From: Frankiaceae bacterium
GTDB taxonomy: Bacteria; Actinomycetota; Actinomycetes; JAVEEJ01
DNA: 11,054 nucleotides
Assembly (NCBI GenBank): GCA_030840515.1
Contig: JAVEEJ010000206.1
Coordinates: forward strand, 1 to 11,054
Direction of reading: 5' to 3'
Shown here: piece by piece, positions 1-4,903 of the stretch
Layout: each line of letters starts with the position of its first letter
Numbering within the stretch: the stretch's first letter is position 1
Program-made: the position numbers and the translations under genes
Notes under the pieces: model-generated
What the model saw: only the letters and a program-made list of their open reading frames with translations
What the model was told of the DNA's origin: nothing
Database searches by the model: none

Positions 1-110
1 ACGAGAGCGGCGGCGAAGCCCGCCACGTCTGACCACTCGGCGGCGTAGAACTCGGCGAAGGTCACGGGCGTGACCTCGACGGCCGTGTCGGCTGCGGCAA
101 CGCGATGCAT
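1..110 (-). CDS. Probable ECF/SigE-type RNA polymerase sigma factor, N-terminal fragment
   Basis: The minus strand is open from position 110 to the window edge. From the GTG at 65-63 it reads VTFAEFYAAEWSDVAGFAAAL. The pattern of Phe, Glu-Phe-Tyr, a Trp and then alternating Ala/Leu resembles the start of sigma-70 region 2 in short actinobacterial ECF sigma factors, which recruit core RNA polymerase to particular promoters. Only about 37 codons are visible, so no DNA-binding region can be checked. The start is uncertain. ATG at 110 has a GAGGGAG directly against it with no spacer. GTG at 65 has GAGG eight bases upstream and would put the conserved part at residue 2, as is usual in the family. 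GTG at 140 is also in frame but has no ribosome binding site. It could be another alpha-helical protein. The sigma call rests on residue pattern alone. Confidence 0.42.
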   Translation of the reverse strand, partial: MHRVAAADTAVEVTPVTFAEFYAAEWSDVAGFAAAL

Positions 111-214
111 CTCCCTCGGCCGCGAAACGGAGATCGTCACGCCGCAACCAGTCGCGCGAGGGCGTTCAGGTTCGCCCGAGTTGCCCGGAAGCATGCCCCG
201 CAGGCAAACGCAGG

Positions 215-266
215 ACCGGGCGCCTGCTCAGCCGCTCCCCTCCGGGCGGCCGGGCAGGCGCCCGGT
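215..266 (-). terminator. Long GC-rich hairpin downstream of the bkdR-like gene
   Basis: Positions 215-227 (accgggcgcctgc) and 254-266 (gcaggcgcccggt) are perfect 13-bp inverted repeats around a 26-base loop. It lies about 100 bases past the stop of the AsnC/Lrp gene and before the sigma-like gene, both on the minus strand, so the natural role is transcription termination between them. There is no U-run on either side, so it would be of the U-less kind often seen in GC-rich actinobacteria. A protein-binding or RNA-processing role is also possible. The rest of 111-365 holds no convincing gene; short open frames there lack ribosome binding sites and overlap the regulator gene. Confidence 0.5.
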
Positions 267-365
267 TCGTCGCGCCTTGACGCGCTGACATCACAACGCA
301 CGAAGGACGTTCGCGACACGGGTTTGCCGAAAGATGGTCCGAACGGATGAGGGCGCCCAAACCGG

Positions 366-917
366 TCAGCCGACGTCCTCCGCCTCCACACCGGCCGTGA
401 TCACCTCGTCGAGGATGAACGTCGTGCGCGTGCCCTCCACCTCGGGCATCGCCTGCAGGCGGTCGAGTACGACGTCGCGCAGCTCCTGGATGTCCGCCGC
501 GCGCACCAGCAGGACCACGTCGTGCTCACCCGAGACGAGCGCGACGTGTTCGACCTGCCGCAGGCTGGCCAGCCGCTCCACGAACCCTCTCCACGAGCGC
601 TGCTTGAGGGTGACGTGGACGTAGGCGGAGATGGCGTAGCCGTAGCGCTGCGGGTCGATGCGGGCGCCGTACCCGGTGATGACGCCGCTCTTGTGGAGCC
701 GCTCGATCCGCGCGTAGGCCCCGGCGCGGCTGATCCGCAGCCGGCTGGCGAGCTCACGGACCGAGATCCGGCCCTCCCGCCGCAGCGTCTCGAGGATGCG
801 CAGGTCAAGAGGGTCGAGGGTCGCCGCCGACCGTCCAGCCATGTCCAGGTCTGAGGGGTCTGCGCTGGACAGTTGGCTCACCGGATGACCATCTGCGGTG
901 CCGTGTGTCTGGTCCAT
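366..917 (-). CDS. bkdR: AsnC/Lrp-family transcriptional regulator, probable regulator of the bkd operon
   Basis: This encodes a DNA-binding regulator with the two-domain AsnC/Lrp plan. A winged helix-turn-helix starts at about residue 34 (LDPLDLRILETLRREGRISV) with its recognition helix near residues 60-75. A RAM effector-binding domain follows from about 95 to 173, with the GEHDVVL turn at 130-136 in the ligand-pocket position. Such proteins form dimers and higher oligomers that sense amino acids. It is divergent from bkdA across 47 bp, the arrangement in which relatives control branched-chain oxo-acid dehydrogenase genes; BkdR of Streptomyces coelicolor is the known case. Regulation here is inferred from position. 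With ATG 917 the protein has 183 residues; ATG 842 would give 158, nearer the usual 150-165. I kept 917 because GGTGA precedes it, and a TACCGT box ends 7 bases upstream, which would suit a leaderless or very short-leader transcript. The start before residue 34 is therefore open. Confidence 0.85.
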   Translation of the reverse strand: MDQTHGTADGHPVSQLSSADPSDLDMAGRSAATLDPLDLRILETLRREGRISVRELASRLRISRAGAYARIERLHKSGVITGYGARIDPQRYGYAISAYVHVTLKQRSWRGFVERLASLRQVEHVALVSGEHDVVLLVRAADIQELRDVVLDRLQAMPEVEGTRTTFILDEVITAGVEAEDVG

Positions 918-964
918 GTCACCAACGGTAGACGACCGGCACCCGTTCTCGGGAGCATCTCGTC
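918..964. promoter_or_regulatory. Divergent bkdR-bkdA control region with an imperfect operator-like inverted repeat
   Basis: These 47 bases must carry control signals for both divergent genes unless those lie inside the coding ends. AACGG at 924-928 and CCGTT at 943-947 form an inverted repeat spaced by 14 bases, a size and spacing suited to a dimeric AsnC/Lrp regulator. On the minus strand TACCGT (931-926) fits a TAnnnT -10 box and overlaps the left half-site. GGGAG at 951-955 is the ribosome binding site of bkdA, 9 bases before its ATG. No good -35 box is visible for either direction. That the repeat is an operator is inference. Confidence 0.4.
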
Positions 965-2059
965 ATGACGACGCGTCCCGCCCCCCTCGGGCTCGACCTC
1001 CTTCCCGGCGACCCGGTCCAGCTGCTCTCGCCGGCCGGCGAGGCTGTGGGCGAGCTGCCCGCGCCGGAGGTGCTGCTCGATCTGCACCGCCGGCTGGTCG
1101 TGGGCCGGCGCTTCGACCGTCAGGCCCAGGCCCTGGTGAAGCAGGGACGGCTCGCGGTCTACCCGTCCTCCAGCGGCCAGGAGGCGTGCCAGGTCGCGCC
1201 GGTCGCCGCCCTCCAGCCCACCGACTGGGTCTTCCCGACCTACCGCGAGTCGGTCGCCCTCGTCTCCCGCGGCATCGACCCGGTGGAGGTGCTCACCCTG
1301 CTCCGCGGCGACTGGCACTGCGGCTACAACCCACGTGAGTGGCGCACCGCGCCGCAGTGCACGCCGCTCGGCACGCAGGCACCTCACGCGGTTGGCCTGG
1401 CACACGCCGCGCGGCTCAAGGGTGATGACGTGGTGGCGTTGTGCTTCCTCGGCGACGGCTCGACGAGCGAGGGTGACGTGCACGAGGCACTGAACTTCGC
1501 CGCGGTCTATCAGGCGCCGGTCGTCTTCCTCGTGCAGAACAACGGCTGGGCGATCTCGGTCCCGCTGTCGAAGCAGACGAAGGCCCCGTCGATCGCGCAC
1601 AAGGGGATCGGGTACGGCGTCCCCGGGGTTCGCGTCGACGGAAACGACGCGGCCGCGGTGTGGTCGGTGACGCAGACCGCGATCGGCTGGGCGCGGGCGG
1701 GCAACGGCCCCACGCTGATCGAGGCCCACACCTACCGGATGGACGCGCACACCAACGCCGACGACGCCACGCGCTATCGCACCGAGGAGGAGCTGACCGG
1801 CTGGCGGGACAAGGACCCGGTCGAGCGCCTTGAGCGCTACCTGCGCACAGCGGGCCTGCTCACGGACGAGATCAGCAGCGGGGTCGCAGAGGAGGCCGAA
1901 GCCCTTGCGACGGATCTGCGCACGCGGATGAACGAGGACCCCAAGGTCGATCCGCTCGAGCTCTTCGAGCACGTCTACACCAGACCCACCGCTTCGCTGC
2001 GCGCGCAGCGCGAGGCGCTTTCCGCCGAGCTGGCCGCGCACGAGGAGGACGCGCGCTGA
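965..2059 (+). CDS. bkdA: Branched-chain 2-oxo-acid dehydrogenase E1 component, alpha subunit
   Basis: The protein has 364 residues and pairs with the next gene product to form the thiamine-diphosphate-dependent E1 enzyme. E1 decarboxylates a 2-oxo acid and passes the acyl group to the lipoyl arm of E2 in the cytoplasm. The ThDP/Mg motif is clear: GDG at 163-165 and the closing NN at 192-193, with EGDVHEALNFAA between. The phosphorylation-loop region is recognisable as YRMDAHTNADDATRYR at 257-272, which carries the conserved His262 and the Asp-Asp pair 266-267 that order the loop around the cofactor. Length matches the family. The ATG at 965 has GGGAG 9 bases upstream. Its TGA overlaps the ATG of bkdB by one base, implying translational coupling and equal subunit amounts. 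Pyruvate or arylpyruvate use cannot be excluded from sequence; the AsnC/Lrp neighbour favours branched-chain substrates. Confidence 0.92.
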   Translation: MTTRPAPLGLDLLPGDPVQLLSPAGEAVGELPAPEVLLDLHRRLVVGRRFDRQAQALVKQGRLAVYPSSSGQEACQVAPVAALQPTDWVFPTYRESVALVSRGIDPVEVLTLLRGDWHCGYNPREWRTAPQCTPLGTQAPHAVGLAHAARLKGDDVVALCFLGDGSTSEGDVHEALNFAAVYQAPVVFLVQNNGWAISVPLSKQTKAPSIAHKGIGYGVPGVRVDGNDAAAVWSVTQTAIGWARAGNGPTLIEAHTYRMDAHTNADDATRYRTEEELTGWRDKDPVERLERYLRTAGLLTDEISSGVAEEAEALATDLRTRMNEDPKVDPLELFEHVYTRPTASLRAQREALSAELAAHEEDAR

Positions 2060-3045
2060 TGGCCACCATGACGATGGCGCAGGCGCTCAACACCGCACTC
2101 CGCGACGCGATGACCGAGGACCCGACTGTGCTCGTGTTCGGCGAGGACGTCGGTCCGCTCGGTGGCGTGTTCCGGATCACCGACGGCCTGACGCGTGACT
2201 TCGGGGAGGAGCGCTGCTTCGACACACCGCTCGCTGAAGCGGGGATCGTCGGAACCGCGGTGGGCATGGCGATGTACGGCTACAAGCCCGTCGTGGAGAT
2301 GCAGTTCGACGCGTTCGCCTACCCGGCGTTCGAGCAGATCACCTCGCACGTCGCGAAGCTGCACAACAGGACCCGCGGCGCGCTGTCGCTGCCGATGGTG
2401 ATCCGGGTCCCCTACGGCGGTGGCATCGGCGGCGTCGAGCACCACTGCGACTCCTCGGAGGCCTACTACGCGCACACCCCGGGTCTGCGCGTCGTCACGC
2501 CGGGCACCCCGGAGGACGGCTACCGGATGCTGCGCGACGCGATCGCAGATCCCGACCCCGTGGTCTTCCTCGAACCGAAGCGCCGCTACTGGTCCAAGGG
2601 CGAGGTCGACACCGCCGCCCCAGGCCCAGCCCTCGACTCCGCCGTCGTCCGGCGGCAGGGCTCGTCGGCGACGCTGATCGCCTACGGACCGATGGTCGCG
2701 CTCGCCATGGAGGCCGCCGCCGCGGCCGAGGACGAGGGCTGGGACCTCGAGGTCATCGACCTGCGCTCGCTCGCTCCTTTCGATGAGCAGACGGTGGCCG
2801 ACTCGGTGCGCAAGACCGGCCGCGCTGTCGTGGTCCACGAGGCCTCGACGTTCGGCGGCTACGGCGCTGAGGTGGTCGCCCGGATCACCGAGCAGTGCTT
2901 CCACCACCTGGAGGCGCCGGTGCTGCGGGTCGGCGGGCTGGACATCCCCTACCCGCCGCCGAAGCTCGAGGAGCACCACCTGCCCTCGGTCGACCGCATC
3001 CTCGACGCCGTGGACCGGCTGCAGTGGGAGGCCACCAGTGGGTGA
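2059..3045 (+). CDS. bkdB: Branched-chain 2-oxo-acid dehydrogenase E1 component, beta subunit
   Basis: The product has 328 residues, standard for E1 beta, and completes the alpha2-beta2 E1 heterotetramer. The N-terminal pyrimidine-binding domain has FGEDVG at 27-32 and DTPLAEAGIVG at 55-65, whose Glu60 is the residue expected to activate the thiamine aminopyrimidine. GVEHHCDSSEAYYAH contains His129, which aligns with the active-site His of human BCKDHB that serves reductive acylation. The C-terminal transketolase-like domain runs from about 200 to 320. The ATG at 2059 overlaps the bkdA stop (TGATG), and GAGGAGGA inside the end of bkdA supplies the ribosome binding site. In-frame ATGs at codons 4 and 6 are possible alternatives, but the first fits the spacing. 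The last eight bases overlap the start of bkdC. Confidence 0.93.
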   Translation: MATMTMAQALNTALRDAMTEDPTVLVFGEDVGPLGGVFRITDGLTRDFGEERCFDTPLAEAGIVGTAVGMAMYGYKPVVEMQFDAFAYPAFEQITSHVAKLHNRTRGALSLPMVIRVPYGGGIGGVEHHCDSSEAYYAHTPGLRVVTPGTPEDGYRMLRDAIADPDPVVFLEPKRRYWSKGEVDTAAPGPALDSAVVRRQGSSATLIAYGPMVALAMEAAAAAEDEGWDLEVIDLRSLAPFDEQTVADSVRKTGRAVVVHEASTFGGYGAEVVARITEQCFHHLEAPVLRVGGLDIPYPPPKLEEHHLPSVDRILDAVDRLQWEATSG

Positions 3046-4318
3046 CTTCCTGCTCCCTGACCTCGGTGAAGGACTCACCGAGGCGGAGGTCGTGCGCTGG
3101 CTGGTCGCCGTGGGAGACGTCGTGGTGGTCGACCAGCCCGTGGTCGAGGTCGAGACGGCGAAGGCGAACGTCGAGGTGCCCGTGCCCTTCGCCGGCGTTG
3201 TGACAGCACTGCACGGCGAGGTCGGCGAGGTGATCGACGTCGGCAAGCCGCTGATCTCGGTCGAGTCCGCGATGCGCGAGCCAGGGGTCGTCACGGCGGC
3301 CGACGCAACCCCCGCGGACGTGGCTGACAGCGAGGCGAGCGGCAACGTCCTCATCGGCTACGGGACCCCATCGGGTAGCTCGAAGCGACGGGGTCGTCGT
3401 ACTCGCCCCGTGCTGTCAGTGTCGCCGAGTGCTGCAGCACCCTCAGGCACTGACAACTCGCGGACGGTCGCGGTGATCTCGCCGGTGGTGCGCAAGCTCG
3501 CGCGGAACAAGCAGATCGACCTCACGACGATCAGCGGCTCAGGTCCTGGCGGGCTCGTGGTGCGCAAGGACGTGGAGACGGCTGCGAGTACGACGACCTC
3601 GGGGCCTGCCGGGGCGGGGGTCGGGGCTGCCGTCGCCGGCGACCGGCGGGTCCCGCTGACCGGGGTGCGCCGGTTGATGGCCGAACGGCTCTCGCGGTCA
3701 CGCCGTGAGATCCCGGAGGCCACGGTCTGGGTCGACGTCGACGCCACAGGTCTGGTGGAGGCGCGCGCGGCGATCGGCAAGGACCAGGTGTCCCTGCTGG
3801 GGCTGCTCGCGCGCTTCTGCGTGCTGGGGCTGCAGCGCTACCCGGAGCTGAACTCGCGGGTGGATGTCGAGGCCAACGAGGTGGTGATCTCCTCGCGCAT
3901 CAACCTGGGCTTCGCGGCGCAGACCGACCGTGGTCTCGTCGTACCCGTAGTCCACGACGCCCAGGCGATGAACCTTCGTGAGCTGTCCGCCGCGATCGGG
4001 GCGCTGCTGGGCAAGGCGCGCGACGGGAAGCTGAGTGCGGCCGACCTCACCGGTGGGACGTTCACGGTGAACAACTACGGCGTGTTCGGCGTCGACGGCT
4101 CGGCCGCGATCATCAACCACCCGGAGGCGGCGATCATCGGGATGGGCCGCATCATCGACAGGCCGTGGGCGGTGGACGGCCAGCTCGCGCTGCGCAAGGT
4201 CTCGCAGCTGACGATCTCCTTCGACCACCGGGTGTGCGACGGCGGCGTGGCCGGCGGGTTCCTGAGGTTCGTCGCCGACTGCGTGGAGCGTCCGGCCATG
4301 CTGCTGGCCGATCGGTAA
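3038..4318 (+). CDS. bkdC: 2-oxo-acid dehydrogenase E2 component (dihydrolipoyl acyltransferase)
   Basis: E2 forms the core of the complex and moves the acyl group from E1 to CoA. The true start is GTG 3038, with GGGAGG six bases upstream; this gives 426 residues beginning VGDFLLPDLGEG, the classic lipoyl-domain start. The frame is open further upstream, but that stretch translates to an Arg/Ser-rich shadow of bkdB. Domains: a single lipoyl domain at about 1-78 with the lipoylated Lys42 in ETAKANVEV; a Ser/Pro/Arg-bearing linker at about 80-143; a peripheral subunit-binding domain at 146-180 (SPVVRKLARN and GPGGLVVRKDV) that docks E1 or E3; and the catalytic domain at about 205-426. The active site is FDHRVCDGG, with His397 and Asp401. 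NNYGVFGVDGSAAIINHPEAA in the catalytic core is typical. No E3 gene is in the window. The acyl specificity is inferred from context. Confidence 0.94.
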   Translation: MGDFLLPDLGEGLTEAEVVRWLVAVGDVVVVDQPVVEVETAKANVEVPVPFAGVVTALHGEVGEVIDVGKPLISVESAMREPGVVTAADATPADVADSEASGNVLIGYGTPSGSSKRRGRRTRPVLSVSPSAAAPSGTDNSRTVAVISPVVRKLARNKQIDLTTISGSGPGGLVVRKDVETAASTTTSGPAGAGVGAAVAGDRRVPLTGVRRLMAERLSRSRREIPEATVWVDVDATGLVEARAAIGKDQVSLLGLLARFCVLGLQRYPELNSRVDVEANEVVISSRINLGFAAQTDRGLVVPVVHDAQAMNLRELSAAIGALLGKARDGKLSAADLTGGTFTVNNYGVFGVDGSAAIINHPEAAIIGMGRIIDRPWAVDGQLALRKVSQLTISFDHRVCDGGVAGGFLRFVADCVERPAMLLADR

Positions 4319-4328
4319 GTTGTCGCGC

Positions 4329-4520
4329 ATGGCCGACGACAACACCAGCCCTCCCGAGGACGACGCCAAGAAGCGCTACCTCGAGGCGCTCGAGCGCAAG
4401 CGCTCCAAGGCGGCGGGGCCCGGGCAGGGCGGACCGGGATCGACCGGCGGCGGTGGCCAGACGGACACTCACGGCCACACGCAGCGCAGCTTCCGGCGTA
4501 AGTCCGGCGGGGGCGGCTGA
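4329..4520 (+). CDS. Small DUF5302-type protein of unknown function
   Basis: This short, highly charged protein of 63 residues starts MADDNTSPPEDDAKKRYLEALERKRSKAA, passes through a Gly-rich linker and ends QRSFRRKSGGGG. The acidic N-terminus, the KxxxLEALERKR helix and the final FRRKSG are the pattern I know as actinobacterial DUF5302; its function is not known. There is no signal peptide or membrane segment, so it is probably a cytoplasmic, largely disordered basic-tailed protein that might bind nucleic acid or a partner (inference). The ATG at 4329 lies 10 bases past the bkdC stop with no clear ribosome binding site, which suggests coupling to bkdC translation. A TTG at 4320 would add three residues and is less likely. 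Its place at the end of the bkd operon may be incidental. Confidence 0.8.
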   Translation: MADDNTSPPEDDAKKRYLEALERKRSKAAGPGQGGPGSTGGGGQTDTHGHTQRSFRRKSGGGG

Positions 4521-4543
4521 GTCCCGTTTCCCGGTCGCGGCCT

Positions 4544-4560
4544 CGCCCGTGGGGCGGGCG
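4544..4560 (+). terminator. Possible terminator hairpin after the bkd operon
   Basis: cgcccg (4544-4549) and cgggcg (4555-4560) form a 6-bp all-GC stem with a five-base loop, 24 bases past the stop of the DUF5302 gene. No U-run follows. The palindromic repeats from 4610 onward could act as further stops for the same transcript. The call rests on position and stem only. Confidence 0.3.
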
Positions 4561-4601
4561 TCGGGGCTTCGGCCGTGCGGTGCCGGGTTCGCGCGCACTG
4601 C

Positions 4602-4753
4602 GTGACGACTGCCCCGCCCACCGGGGCAATGCTCGTCCCGGGATCGGCCCCCACCTCGGCGGGTGACGACTGCCCCGCCCACCGGGGCAATGCTCGTCGG
4701 GAAACCGCCCTGCACCCTCGGTGCGTGACCATTGCCCCGCCCAGCGGGGCAAT
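4602..4753. repeat. Three-copy array of a palindromic (REP-like) intergenic element
   Basis: Three direct copies begin with gtgac at 4602, 4663 and 4725, spaced 61 and 62 bases. Copies 1 and 2 are identical for 36 bases (4602-4637 and 4663-4698). Each unit carries a hairpin with a five-base loop: tgccccg/cggggca at 4610-4628 and 4671-4689, and a longer perfect 9-bp stem, attgccccg/cggggcaat, at 4731-4753. The stretch between units diverges except that a cctcgg motif precedes units 2 and 3 (4654 and 4717). Conserved palindrome with diverged spacer is what REP/BIME-type elements show. I see no transposase gene in the window. The function is unknown; possibilities are transcription stop, RNA end protection or protein binding. 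Confidence 0.8.
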
Positions 4754-4768
4754 CGCCATTCGACCGGA

Positions 4769-4870
4769 GCGCAGACCTCGGTGCCGCGGGTACGACGTCG
4801 CGAGGGTCAGCCGCCGTGGCGCAGACCTCGGTGCCGGCGGGTACGACGTCGCGAGGGTCAGCCCGCGGTG
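4769..4870. repeat. Tandem duplication of a 50-bp unit upstream of the cyclase gene
   Basis: A unit starting gcgcagacctcggtgcc occupies 4769-4818 and is followed at once by a second copy at 4819-4870. They differ by a one-base indel near the middle and a few changes at the end. Each contains gtacgacgtcgcgagggtcagcc, with the palindrome cgacgtcg at its centre. The cctcggtgc part is shared with the spacers of the palindromic array just upstream, so the two repeat systems are interleaved. No start codon, ribosome binding site or protein-like composition supports coding here. Confidence 0.8.
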
Positions 4871-4897
4871 GCAGGCTGACCCCCGGGCGGAAGGGGG
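4855..4897 (+). promoter_or_regulatory. Two competing hairpins next to the cyclase ribosome binding site
   Basis: Hairpin A pairs gggtcagcc (4855-4863) with ggctgaccc (4874-4882), a perfect 9-bp stem with a 10-base loop. Hairpin B pairs ccccc (4880-4884) with ggggg (4893-4897), which is the Shine-Dalgarno run of the next gene. They share 4880-4882 and cannot form together: A would leave the ribosome binding site free, B would hide it. A second copy of gggtcagcc at 4804-4812 could also pair with 4874-4882. The base pairing is seen directly. That it controls translation is inference, and GC-rich DNA yields short G/C stems by chance. Confidence 0.35.
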
Positions 4898-4903
4898 CGC
4901 AGC

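Noticed and set aside
137..391. Minus-strand open frame across the gap left of bkdR
   Set aside because: It overlaps the end of bkdR in another frame, contains the 13-bp inverted repeat, and has no domain or ribosome binding site.
467..479. 13-base match (gtacgacgtcgcg) between bkdR and the tandem repeat at 4790 and 4841
   Set aside because: Inside bkdR it encodes ordinary RAM-domain residues on the other strand, and the match does not extend. Common high-GC codon combinations explain it.
878..2041. Minus-strand open frame opposite bkdA
   Set aside because: Shadow of the E1 alpha gene: biased composition, no recognisable domain, and it overlaps the start of the regulator and the whole of bkdA.
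2783..3037. Upstream extension of the E2 reading frame
   Set aside because: The extension is an Arg/Ser/Pro-rich out-of-frame reading of bkdB. GTG 3038 has a good ribosome binding site and starts exactly at the lipoyl domain.
1975..3354. Minus-strand open frame opposite bkdB and the start of bkdC
   Set aside because: Same kind of high-GC shadow; the opposite strand carries E1 beta and E2 motifs in order.
4602..4870. CRISPR array
   Set aside because: Only three palindromic copies, spacers related to each other by a shared motif, copies not uniform, and no cas gene in the window.
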